Source of the DNA: Flavobacteriia bacterium
GTDB lineage: Bacteria; Bacteroidota; Bacteroidia; Flavobacteriales; Schleiferiaceae
NCBI GenBank assembly: GCA_949516455.1
Contig: CATILC010000224.1
Location: forward strand, 1-7,000
Direction of reading: 5' to 3'
DNA length: 7,000 nucleotides
This document shows, piece by piece, positions 1 through 6,297 of the stretch. The translations under genes were made by a program, and so were the position numbers. Under the pieces are notes generated by a model. The model saw nothing but the letters and a program-made list of their open reading frames with translations. It was not told where the DNA came from and ran no database searches. Every line of letters begins with the position of its first letter. Positions within the stretch are counted from its first letter, which is position 1.

Positions 1-711
1 CCTTCGTCCTACCACTCAGACTTCGACTCGTTCAAGAGCATTTCAAGGCTGCGTGCACCCGATGACCGATTCGTGCTCTGGACCTGGCAACTGCCCAGAA
101 AGGGCGGACGATTTCATCACCAAGGACTTGTTGTCCTGCCTGGCGAGGAAGAGAATCGTGTGATCCTGCTTTCCGATACCGGCAGTCATTCTGCACCGCC
201 ATTGTACAGACCGTTGCGCCCCAGCCAATGGCAGGGAGCCGTCTACTACCACATTGAAAAAGTCCGGTACAAGAAAGAGGTCCACTACATGCTCCTGGGC
301 TACGACCAACACGACCTCAGGACCCGTCGAAAGTGGATCGATGTGATCGCAATGGATCCAGAGCAAGCCCGCGGGATCGTTTTTGGAGCAGACATTTTCC
401 GCATCGATGACTTTCAGGGACGGGTGATGCCCCGCAAGCCCTACCGCTTGCTGCTCGAATATTCAGCCAAACTTTCCGCCTCTCTTCGCTGGTCGGAAGG
501 ACGTATCATCATGGATCATCTGGCCCCGCAGGATGCCTCCATGAAGAGGATGTATTCCTTCTATGGCCCGGACTTCACATACGATGCATTGAACTGGAAG
601 AAAGGGCATTGGAAACTGGAGGAGCAGATCGAAGCCCCTTCGGAGATCCCTGCCCGGATCGCCCCGCCCGACAGGGGGTCTGATCTGGCTCCGGGAGAGC
701 GAAGAAAGTGA
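1..711 (+). CDS. Conserved Bacteroidota protein of unknown function, 3' part
   Basis: The frame is open from the first base to the TGA at 709-711, giving 236 visible residues; the true start lies upstream of the window. A GTG at 73 is in frame, but the residues before it read like the rest of the same protein (SDFDSFKS, then LRAPDD), so I do not take it as the start. Visible blocks are VLWTWQLP near residue 25, YYHIEKV with HYMLLGYDQHD around 81-102, FGADIF, LLLEYSAKLS, IIMDHLAPQD and FYGPDFTYDAL. From memory, proteins with this pattern (aromatic-rich YY..LLG.D, then DHLAP, then FYGPD.SYD) are common hypothetical proteins of Bacteroidota, often with a signal peptide; that end is not visible here. 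No catalytic motif is recognised. The tail (residues about 205-236) is basic, proline-rich and probably disordered. The gene is 58 nt upstream of serC on the same strand; co-transcription is possible but not shown. Confidence 0.8.
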   Translation, partial: PSSYHSDFDSFKSISRLRAPDDRFVLWTWQLPRKGGRFHHQGLVVLPGEEENRVILLSDTGSHSAPPLYRPLRPSQWQGAVYYHIEKVRYKKEVHYMLLGYDQHDLRTRRKWIDVIAMDPEQARGIVFGADIFRIDDFQGRVMPRKPYRLLLEYSAKLSASLRWSEGRIIMDHLAPQDASMKRMYSFYGPDFTYDALNWKKGHWKLEEQIEAPSEIPARIAPPDRGSDLAPGERRK

Positions 712-744
712 GGCAAAAAGCAAGAACCCGCTGCTTGAATTGAG

Positions 745-752
745 TATTTTCG
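745..752 (+). promoter_or_regulatory. Possible Bacteroidota-type -7 box for serC (weak)
   Basis: TATTTTCG matches the Bacteroidota -7 consensus TAnnTTTG at five of the six fixed bases and ends 17 nt before the serC ATG. That position would suit a short leader. No convincing -33 TTG is found at the usual spacing, and a match of this quality can arise by chance. If real, serC-serA and the genes after it could be transcribed separately from the gene upstream. Confidence 0.25.
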
Positions 753-769
753 CTCCAAATTCGGAAGCC

Positions 770-1843
770 ATGAAAGTCCACAATTTTTCTGCTGGCCCAT
801 GCATTTTGCCTGAGGAGGTTTTGCAGCAGGCCAGCCAGGCCGTTCAGAAGTTCGACGGACTCGACCTCTCACTGATCGAGATCTCCCACCGGAGCAAGAG
901 CTTTATAAGCGTCATGGACCGAGCGATCGAATTGGTCAAAGAGCTGCTCGAAGTACCTGAAGGATACAGCGTCCTTTTTCTTCAGGGCGGAGCAAGCCTG
1001 GAGTTCACCATGGTACCGCACAACCTGATGAAAGCCGAAGGCGGAAGCGCTGCCTACTCCGTAACGGGCACCTGGGCAAAGAAAGCGCTGAAAGAAGCCC
1101 AGAAACTCGGGGCGGCTAAAGCCATCTCAGATTCTTCCGACCGGAACTTCTGCTACATCCCCAAGGATTTGACCATTCCCGAAACAGCCGACTATTACCA
1201 CTGCACCAGCAACAACACCATATTTGGCACACAGATCAAGGAATTTCCTTCGAGCCCTGCGCCCGTTGTATGCGATATGTCCTCCGATATTTTCAGTCGA
1301 AAAGTGGACGTAGAAAATTTTGGACTCATTTACGCAGGCGCTCAGAAGAACATGGGACCTGCAGGAGCCACCGTGGTCATTGTAAAGGATGAGCTCCTTG
1401 GACAAACTGGCCGGGACATTCCCACCATGCTGGATTACCGCACCCACATCGAGAAAGAATCGATGTTCCACACGCCCCCAGTGTTTGCTGTATACGTCAG
1501 CATGCTGACGCTTCAGTGGCTCAAAGAGCAAGGCGGAATCCAATGGGTATCCGAACGGAATTCCCAAAAGGCCGAGATGATGTACGGGGAGATCGATCGC
1601 AATCCGCTGTTCGAAGGGACGGCCGATCGCGAAGACCGGTCTACGATGAATGCCTGCTTCCTTCTAAAGGACGACTCGCTCAAGGAGCGCTTCGATAAAA
1701 TGTGGAAGGCTGCCGGTATCAGCGGGATCAATGGACACCGTTCCGTGGGCGGCTATCGGGCCAGCATGTACAATGCACTCCCACCTGAAAGTGTGCAGAC
1801 CCTGGTGGATGTGATGAAGGAACTCGAACGAACAAAAGGATAA
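770..1843 (+). CDS. serC: Phosphoserine aminotransferase (PSAT)
   Basis: This PLP-dependent class V aminotransferase converts 3-phosphohydroxypyruvate plus glutamate to O-phosphoserine plus 2-oxoglutarate, the second step of serine synthesis; it may also serve the analogous step of vitamin B6 synthesis. The 357-residue length is normal for the family. The N-terminus has the family hallmark NFSAGPCILP (5-14). EISHRS (37-42) supplies the substrate-phosphate arginine R41, GGAS (73-76) lies at the cofactor-phosphate site, and AGAQKNMGPAG carries the PLP Schiff-base lysine K193. The sequence style, for example SVLFLQGGAS, is that of Bacteroidota PSATs. An in-frame TTG at 740 would add ten residues unlike the family, so I chose the ATG at 770, where MKVHNFSAGP begins as in homologues; GGAAG at 763-767 is a weak ribosome site. 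serA follows after only 3 nt, a clear operon arrangement. Confidence 0.96.
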   Translation: MKVHNFSAGPCILPEEVLQQASQAVQKFDGLDLSLIEISHRSKSFISVMDRAIELVKELLEVPEGYSVLFLQGGASLEFTMVPHNLMKAEGGSAAYSVTGTWAKKALKEAQKLGAAKAISDSSDRNFCYIPKDLTIPETADYYHCTSNNTIFGTQIKEFPSSPAPVVCDMSSDIFSRKVDVENFGLIYAGAQKNMGPAGATVVIVKDELLGQTGRDIPTMLDYRTHIEKESMFHTPPVFAVYVSMLTLQWLKEQGGIQWVSERNSQKAEMMYGEIDRNPLFEGTADREDRSTMNACFLLKDDSLKERFDKMWKAAGISGINGHRSVGGYRASMYNALPPESVQTLVDVMKELERTKG

Positions 1844-1846
1844 TTC

Positions 1847-2800
1847 ATGAAGATTCTCGCCAACGACGGGATCAGTCCGTCTGGAATAGCGCCGCTCGAA
1901 GCGGCGGGCTTTGAGGTGCAAACCACCAAGGTGGCTCAGGAACAACTGATCGATTACATCAACTCCGAAGGAATCATCGTGCTTCTCGTCCGCAGTGCCA
2001 CCAAGGTGCGGAAAGACCTTATCGACGCCTGCCCGGATCTGAAGATGATCGGTCGGGGTGGTGTAGGCATGGACAACATCGATGTAGAATATGCAAAAAG
2101 CAAGGGAGTGGAGGTGATCAATACACCCGCTGCCTCCTCTGATTCCGTGGCTGAACTTGTCTTCAGTCATTTGTTCGGCATGCTCCGCTTTCTCTACACA
2201 AGCAACCGCGAAATGCCCCTGGAGGGAGACAGCCGATTCAAGGAACTCAAGAAAGCCTACAGCAAGGGAAGAGAATTGCAAGGCAAGACATTGGGCATCA
2301 TCGGATTCGGACGCATTGGCCAAGCGGTTGCAAGAAGGGCATTTGGCCTTGGAATGAACGTAGTAGCTGCCGATGCCAACTCCTTTGAGTTGCCCATTGA
2401 ACTGTCTTTCCCCAATGGAGCGACTGTGTCCATCCCCGTGGCCACCACCTCATTGGAAGAGGCGCTCAGTGCAGCTGATTTTGTGAGCCTCCACGTACCT
2501 GGAGGCGGAGCAGAGGCGCTGATCGGTGAACGCGAACTCGCCCTGATGAAGCAAGGAAGCTGCCTGATCAATGCGGCAAGAGGAGGAGTGGTAGATGAAA
2601 AAGCCCTGCTTGCTGCCCTGGAAAGCGGTCAACTGGCCCATGCCGCTTTGGACGTATTTGAAAATGAACCAAACCCTGAAGTCAAATTGCTGATGCACCC
2701 CCAGATCAGCCTGAGCCCGCACATCGGTGCCGCCACCTTGGAGGCACAGGAACGGATCGGTGAAGAACTGGCCGCTCAAATAATCAGTTCACTGGGATGA
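1847..2800 (+). CDS. serA: D-3-phosphoglycerate dehydrogenase, short form without ACT domain
   Basis: This enzyme oxidises 3-phosphoglycerate to 3-phosphohydroxypyruvate with NAD, the first committed step of serine synthesis, in the cytoplasm. The 317-residue protein is a D-2-hydroxyacid dehydrogenase. The N-terminal substrate half has LVRSATKV (R49) and GRGGVGMDNID (69-79). The nucleotide-binding half has the Rossmann loop GFGRIG (153-158) with D176 at the end of the following strand, which favours NAD. The catalytic triad is R245 (NAARGG), E274 (ENEP) and H292 (SPHIGAAT). The protein ends just after the last helix, so it lacks the C-terminal ACT and intervening regulatory domains of the E. 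coli enzyme. Serine feedback by the ACT route is therefore not expected. A somewhat longer hairpin, residues about 177-198, follows the second Rossmann strand. The start lies 3 nt after the serC stop. A related hydroxyacid dehydrogenase is possible from sequence alone, but the serC partner makes SerA the best call. Confidence 0.93.
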   Translation: MKILANDGISPSGIAPLEAAGFEVQTTKVAQEQLIDYINSEGIIVLLVRSATKVRKDLIDACPDLKMIGRGGVGMDNIDVEYAKSKGVEVINTPAASSDSVAELVFSHLFGMLRFLYTSNREMPLEGDSRFKELKKAYSKGRELQGKTLGIIGFGRIGQAVARRAFGLGMNVVAADANSFELPIELSFPNGATVSIPVATTSLEEALSAADFVSLHVPGGGAEALIGERELALMKQGSCLINAARGGVVDEKALLAALESGQLAHAALDVFENEPNPEVKLLMHPQISLSPHIGAATLEAQERIGEELAAQIISSLG

Positions 2801-2822
2801 ATCCAATAATGACAGAATACCT

Positions 2823-3242
2823 ATGGACCTGCAGGGTGCAAAAGATGACCAGGGGCTCAACGCCAGCCCGGTGCTCCCCGAGCACATCAAGAATTTTTTG
2901 ATCGATATCGACGGGACGATCACTGAAGATGTACCGAACGAGGAACCCGAGCGAATGAAGAGCTGCGCTCCCTTTCCCGATGCACTGCGTACGCTGAACG
3001 GCTGGTACGATGAAGGCCACATCATCTGCTTCTTCACCTCTCGTACAGAAGAGCACCGAGCCGTTACCGAAGCATGGCTGCAAGAGCATGGCTTCAAGTA
3101 CCATGGAATGCTCATGGGCAAGCCGCGGGGCGGCAATTACCACTGGATAGACAACCATGTGGTCCGCGCGACCCGCTACCTCGGGAAATTCACAGAATTG
3201 ACCACTGCCCAGCGAGAGATCGAGGTCTTCAAAGGAGAATAA
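2823..3242 (+). CDS. Small capless HAD-superfamily phosphatase-like protein
   Basis: This 139-residue protein carries HAD signatures: FLIDIDGTIT with the nucleophile and acid/base aspartates D28 and D30, CFFTSRTEE with motif II T72/S73, and GKPRGGNYHWIDN with probable motif III K100 and D110 as the likely metal-binding acid. The spacing between motifs I and II (about 40 residues) leaves no room for a C1 cap, and there is no C2 insertion, so it is a minimal C0 HAD. Close relatives are, as I recall, widespread in Bacteroidota and are sometimes labelled phosphoheptose isomerase, a name the sequence does not support because there is no SIS domain. The substrate is unknown. Its place 22 nt after serA suggests co-transcription and raises phosphoserine phosphatase as a hypothesis. 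The first 20 or so residues look unstructured. The ATG at 2823 is the start in the HAD frame; no strong ribosome site precedes it. Confidence 0.85.
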   Translation: MDLQGAKDDQGLNASPVLPEHIKNFLIDIDGTITEDVPNEEPERMKSCAPFPDALRTLNGWYDEGHIICFFTSRTEEHRAVTEAWLQEHGFKYHGMLMGKPRGGNYHWIDNHVVRATRYLGKFTELTTAQREIEVFKGE

Positions 3243-3265
3243 GCGCTGCGCAGTACATTTAGCCC

Positions 3266-3952
3266 ATGAGTGATACGCCACTTGTCCGGCTGCAGGATGC
3301 GCACATCCGCCAGGCAGCGCACCTCGTGCTCAGCGACGTCAGCTTTTCCATCGAGAAAGGAGAATTCGTCTACCTGATCGGTACCACAGGAAGTGGCAAG
3401 TCGAGCCTGCTCAAAACCCTCTACGGCGACCTGCCGCTTCACTCCGGCAGCGGTTCCATTGCCAAGCAGGAACTTGGAGGGCTCAAGGACGCCGACATCC
3501 CCACCCTGCGGAGAAAACTCGGCATCGTCTTCCAGGACTTCCAGCTCCTTACCGATCGCAGCATCGCCGACAATCTGAGCTTTGTCCTGAAAGCCACCGG
3601 GTGGAAGGATAAAAAGAAAATGGAAGAGCGCATCTCTGAAGTGCTCGAAAAAGTGGGCATGGCCGAGAACAAGAACAAAATGCCCTATCAGATCAGTGGT
3701 GGCGAACAGCAGCGTGTGGCCATCGCCCGGGCGCTCCTGAACGATCCGGAGGTCATCTTGGCGGATGAGCCTACAGGCAATTTGGACCCCTCCACCTCAG
3801 AAGAGATCATTTTCTTGCTGAAAGACGTCTGCAAACAGGACCGCTGCATTCTCATGGCCACACACGACTACGCGCTCATCCTCAAATTTCCGGGAAGGAC
3901 ATTGCGCTGCACGAATGGAACGCTGGAAGAAACAGTGCAGAAGACGCTCTGA
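3266..3952 (+). CDS. ftsE: Cell-division ABC transporter ATP-binding protein FtsE
   Basis: FtsE is the cytoplasmic ATPase of the FtsEX complex, which in studied bacteria couples septal peptidoglycan hydrolase activation to division. The 228 residues hold a full ABC ATPase domain: Walker A GTTGSGKS (39-46, K45), Q-loop Q90 in VFQDFQLL, signature SGGEQ (144-148), Walker B VILADEP (D167, catalytic E168) followed by TGNLD, and switch H200 in THDY. The VFQDFQLL and DEPTGNLDP pattern and the size fit FtsE and the related LolD/MacB ATPases. FtsE is preferred because the sequence reads like Bacteroidota FtsE, but LolD-type function cannot be excluded. No ftsX or other permease gene is adjacent; in Bacteroidota ftsX is often elsewhere. 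The gene starts 23 nt after the HAD stop, consistent with readthrough from the serine cluster, and its stop lies 12 nt from the stop of the convergent lipoprotein gene. Confidence 0.88.
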   Translation: MSDTPLVRLQDAHIRQAAHLVLSDVSFSIEKGEFVYLIGTTGSGKSSLLKTLYGDLPLHSGSGSIAKQELGGLKDADIPTLRRKLGIVFQDFQLLTDRSIADNLSFVLKATGWKDKKKMEERISEVLEKVGMAENKNKMPYQISGGEQQRVAIARALLNDPEVILADEPTGNLDPSTSEEIIFLLKDVCKQDRCILMATHDYALILKFPGRTLRCTNGTLEETVQKTL

Positions 3953-3964
3953 GCCGAATTCTGT

Positions 3965-4465
3965 TCAGTAGATCAGATCGATGAACTCGCCGTCACCTCC
4001 TGCGCTCACCGGGATCCCGCACGGACTGCAGACGACCGTATCGCCGATCAAAACGAAGGAGACCTCATTGAATTTCTGGCAGTTCTCCTGATCGGTCACC
4101 GTTCGGTAATAAAAGACCAAAGAGTCGGTCCCATTCAGAAAAAGGGTGGCCTTGTTTTGGTCTGTAATGGACGGCAGCAGGGGAAAGGACACATAACTTG
4201 GGCTGAACAGGTTGCGCACCACCGAGGTGCCGACCGGAATCCGCAAACTGTCCACAGTGATCACCGCAGTGGCCTTGTCCGGGTTGAATCCAACCCCAGG
4301 ATTGAACCAAAGGTCATTTCCCGCCTGATCGAACAAACGGAACCAGCTGTCGGTCTGAGGTGCCTCAATGACCGAGTCGCACTCCTCGCAGGCCGATGAA
4401 AACAGCAGCAAAAGAACACTGAGCGGAATTAATGCCTTATTTTTCAATTTGATGTAATGGGGCAC
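3965..4465 (-). CDS. Predicted lipoprotein of unknown function
   Basis: This 166-residue protein begins with a basic stretch (KLKNK, residues 6-10), a hydrophobic core (ALIPLSVLLLLF, 11-22) and a lipobox SSAC, so signal peptidase II cleavage before C26 is predicted. The acidic residues after the cysteine (EECD) resemble the export signals described for surface lipoproteins of some Bacteroidota, which hints at, but does not prove, outer-leaflet display. The mature part alternates short beta-like segments (WFRLFD, AVITVDSLRIPV, ATLFLNGTDSLVFYY) and has three further cysteines, C129, C146 and C149, the last two as CSPC near the C-terminus. It resembles small beta-rich Bacteroidota lipoproteins of the DUF type, but I cannot assign a family. 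The start is GTG at 4465; no upstream ATG is in frame before a TAA. It converges on ftsE and is divergent from the glycosyltransferase gene. Confidence 0.8.
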   Translation of the reverse strand: MPHYIKLKNKALIPLSVLLLLFSSACEECDSVIEAPQTDSWFRLFDQAGNDLWFNPGVGFNPDKATAVITVDSLRIPVGTSVVRNLFSPSYVSFPLLPSITDQNKATLFLNGTDSLVFYYRTVTDQENCQKFNEVSFVLIGDTVVCSPCGIPVSAGGDGEFIDLIY

Positions 4466-4488
4466 GATGCACCGAGATTAGAGCATTG

Positions 4489-4496
4489 CGAAAATA
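4489..4496 (-). promoter_or_regulatory. Possible -7 box for the lipoprotein gene (weak)
   Basis: On the minus strand the octamer TATTTTCG, the same as the one upstream of serC, ends 23 nt before the lipoprotein GTG. It matches TAnnTTTG at five of six fixed bases. It directly abuts the ATG of the divergent glycosyltransferase gene at 4497, so the -33 region would lie inside that gene. No clear -33 TTG was identified. Low confidence. Confidence 0.25.
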
Positions 4497-5393
4497 ATGA
4501 TCTCCTTTTTAATCGCCTGCTACGAGCAAGACATCCGTCATTTGGTCCGGAGCCTTCACGCCCAGGGAATGCAACGGCCAGAATCCTTCGAGATCATTGC
4601 CCATGACAATGGGGGCGATGACTCCCTTCAAGAGATGCTGCGGCGCGATCTCCAAGAATTGAAAGGAGTTCGGTTCCACTCAGGTGAAAGCAGCCCAAGT
4701 CGTTCAGCCAGCAGAAACTGGCTGGCCTCTCAGGCGCAATTTCCCTATTTGGTTTTCCTCGACGGGGATTCGGCCACACCAGATGCGCATTATGTGGACC
4801 GCTACTTCGATCTGCTTCCTACCGATTCGGTTTGGGTGGGTGGCACCGCCTACCGCAAGGATGTGCCAGTGAAAGGCAGAAGGCTGCGCTGGGTCTATGG
4901 AAAAGCGCGTGAAGAACAGTCGGCAAAGAGTCGATCGTCCGCAACAGAATATGGCTTTTCGTCCTTCAATTTCATGATTCCTGCTCAGGCCTTTCAATCC
5001 ATCCGATTCAGGGAGTCCATCATGCGCTATGGCCATGAAGACACCTTGTTTGGCGTGGAGCTGTCCGATCGGGGGATCGCATTGGCGCACTGCGACAATC
5101 CCCTCCTCCACGAAGGTCTGGACGAGGATTCCGTATTTATGGAAAAGACCCGGACGGGCATTCAAACGCTTCTTCAACTTACAGAGGAAGGGACGCTCAA
5201 GAAGGGAACGCGCCTCTATCAGCAATACAAAAGCCTGCGAAAGCTCGGGCTTGTGCCCCTGTATCGATTCCTCTTCGGCGCACTGCGCGGAGGATGCGAG
5301 CGCAATCTAAAAAGCGGGGCGCCCAGCCTGGTCCTGTTCGACCTGTGGCGCTTGGGCATGCTCTGCGAGTTGGACAAAAAAAAGACCCCGTAA
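4497..5393 (+). CDS. Family 2 glycosyltransferase
   Basis: This 298-residue protein is a predicted inverting GT-A glycosyltransferase that moves a sugar from a nucleotide-sugar donor, probably for surface polysaccharide or glycoprotein assembly; donor and acceptor cannot be read from the sequence. The N-terminus is the nucleotide-binding fold (MISFLIACYEQD, then IIAHDNGG with D37). ASRNWLASQ precedes the metal-binding DxD motif FLDGD (D89, D91). The acceptor side carries GHEDTLFG (179-186), where E181/D182 match the catalytic-base ED motif of GT2 and galactosyltransferase C-terminal domains. No membrane segment is evident, so it is probably cytoplasmic and membrane-associated. No other polysaccharide genes are in the window, so it appears as a lone gene. 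Its last codons (KKKTP and stop) overlap a minus-strand terminator. The start is the ATG at 4497, 31 nt from the divergent lipoprotein start. Confidence 0.88.
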   Translation: MISFLIACYEQDIRHLVRSLHAQGMQRPESFEIIAHDNGGDDSLQEMLRRDLQELKGVRFHSGESSPSRSASRNWLASQAQFPYLVFLDGDSATPDAHYVDRYFDLLPTDSVWVGGTAYRKDVPVKGRRLRWVYGKAREEQSAKSRSSATEYGFSSFNFMIPAQAFQSIRFRESIMRYGHEDTLFGVELSDRGIALAHCDNPLLHEGLDEDSVFMEKTRTGIQTLLQLTEEGTLKKGTRLYQQYKSLRKLGLVPLYRFLFGALRGGCERNLKSGAPSLVLFDLWRLGMLCELDKKKTP

Positions 5394-5407
5394 AACAACG
5401 GGGTCTT
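5376..5407 (-). terminator. Strong intrinsic terminator of the minus-strand two-component pair
   Basis: On the minus strand a 9-bp perfect stem AAGACCCCG / CGGGGTCTT encloses an 8-nt loop and runs into a tract of eight T residues, two of them in the stem. This is a textbook rho-independent terminator, starting 84 nt after the response regulator stop. On the plus strand the stem is followed by TCCATCG rather than a T tract, so termination of the glycosyltransferase transcript here would be weaker. The left arm and A tract encode the last residues of the glycosyltransferase, and its TAA stop forms the first bases of the loop. Confidence 0.9.
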
Positions 5408-5491
5408 CCATCGAAATCCAACGATTAACCATCGCAGTCATTCGCTTTCCAATGTTAAAGAAAATCAATGGTCTACGAAATCAGCGCATTC

Positions 5492-6253
5492 CTACATATT
5501 GCGTATGAGCTTCAGCAGTTGTTCTTTTTTTCGATTGGCCACGGGAATGCGCGAGTCATCTTCCATGATCATATAGCCGCCATCTGAGGGTACATATCGT
5601 TTGACATAGGCCATATTGATGAGATGTGATTTGTGGATGCGCTCAAAATTGTGCGGGCTCAACATGATGTCATATTCCTTCAGCGTCTTTGAAGCCAGGA
5701 TGGGCTTTGCATCCTTGAGCAGGAAATTTGTGTAGTTGCTGCTCGACTCGCAGCGGATGATGTCCGACACCTTCAGTATATGCATGCCATCGTAGGTCGG
5801 AACAACGATCCGGCGGGGCATTCCACTGCCGCCCCGAAGATTCTCAATGAGCACGCCCATTGGCGTTCCTCCTGGGTTCTTCTGCTCCTCGAGCTTGCGG
5901 ATGGCGCGAACGAGTTCTTCCGGATCAATGGGCTTGAGAAGATAATCCAAGGCGCTGAATTTGATCGCGCGAAGGGCAAACTCGTCATGTGCGGTGATGA
6001 AAATGATTGCGGGTCGGTTCTCCTGAAGCAGTTCGTCCTGTTCGAGCTTTTCCAGGAGTTCAAAGCCGTTCTCACCCGAGAGGTTGATGTCCAGAAAGAC
6101 CACGTCCGGGTTCTGCTCAGTGATCTGTTTGAACGCCTCGTCCACTGATCCGGATTCCCCTTTGACTTCTACTTCCGGAGTGAAGAGTTCGAGTTTACTG
6201 ACGAGGGCCTTTCTCGAAGAATCCTCATCGTCCACAATAATGGCCTGGATCAT
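5492..6253 (-). CDS. LytTR-family two-component response regulator
   Basis: The 253-residue protein has an N-terminal receiver domain (about 1-120) and a C-terminal LytTR DNA-binding domain (about 147-250). Receiver residues are the acidic pair D8/D9 in IIVDDED, phosphoacceptor D55 in VVFLDINLSG, T87 in FITAHD and K107 in LLKPID. The LytTR part shows IIRCESSSNYTNFLL and the conserved FERIHKSHLINMAYVKRY block, ending with RIPVANRKKEQLL. It should be phosphorylated by the kinase encoded just upstream and act as a transcription regulator; target genes are unknown. A TTG at 6271 could add six residues, but it lies within the candidate -7 box at 6269-6276, so I chose the ATG at 6253, where MIQAIIVDDE starts as in homologues. 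A gap of 81 nt separates it from the kinase stop. Confidence 0.94.
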   Translation of the reverse strand: MIQAIIVDDEDSSRKALVSKLELFTPEVEVKGESGSVDEAFKQITEQNPDVVFLDINLSGENGFELLEKLEQDELLQENRPAIIFITAHDEFALRAIKFSALDYLLKPIDPEELVRAIRKLEEQKNPGGTPMGVLIENLRGGSGMPRRIVVPTYDGMHILKVSDIIRCESSSNYTNFLLKDAKPILASKTLKEYDIMLSPHNFERIHKSHLINMAYVKRYVPSDGGYMIMEDDSRIPVANRKKEQLLKLIRNM

Positions 6254-6268
6254 AGGAACGGTTTTGAT

Positions 6269-6276
6269 CAAATTTA
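6269..6276 (-). promoter_or_regulatory. Candidate Bacteroidota -7 box for the response regulator
   Basis: On the minus strand TAAATTTG is an exact match to the Bacteroidota sigma-A -7 consensus TAnnTTTG. It ends 15 nt before the chosen ATG, so transcription would begin about ten nt before the start codon. No good -33 TTG is present about 20 nt upstream. If active, it gives the regulator its own promoter in addition to readthrough from the kinase gene. Confidence 0.45.
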
Positions 6277-6297
6277 ACCAATGCCCCCATTGAATTT
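6271..6297. repeat. Imperfect palindrome in the kinase-regulator gap
   Basis: The plus strand reads CAATG-CCCC-CATTG (6279-6292), a perfect 5-bp inverted repeat around a C4 loop. The outer arms AAATT (6270-6274) and AATTT (6293-6297) can also pair if four bases on the left are bulged. It overlaps and sits just upstream of the candidate -7 box, which is where an operator would be expected. In a kinase readthrough transcript it could also form a hairpin before the regulator start. No protein or function can be assigned from sequence. Confidence 0.4.

Noticed and set aside
712..744. Possible hairpin terminator after the first gene
   Set aside because: Pairing is limited to CAAG/CTTG with a 9-nt loop and no T tract.
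740..769. TTG at 740 as an upstream start for serC
   Set aside because: It would add ten residues unlike PSAT N-termini; homologues begin at the position of the ATG at 770.
1664..2323. Long open frame (219 codons) on the minus strand across the end of serC and into serA
   Set aside because: It lies opposite two well-supported enzyme genes, and its translation shows no recognisable motif; it is a shadow of their codon usage.
2797..2901. Small open frame of 34 residues whose ATG overlaps the serA stop as ATGA
   Set aside because: The overlap suggests translational coupling, but the peptide has no recognisable pattern and ends inside the HAD gene in another frame. The HAD frame has its own ATG at 2823.
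3938..3986. Possible terminator between the convergent ftsE and lipoprotein genes
   Set aside because: Only short stems (GTTCA/TGAAC with a 14-nt loop; CAGAA/TTCTG) are visible, and no T tract follows on either strand.
4704..5225. Open frame of 173 codons on the minus strand inside the glycosyltransferase gene
   Set aside because: It is fully antisense to a gene with clear GT2 motifs and has no domain signature of its own.
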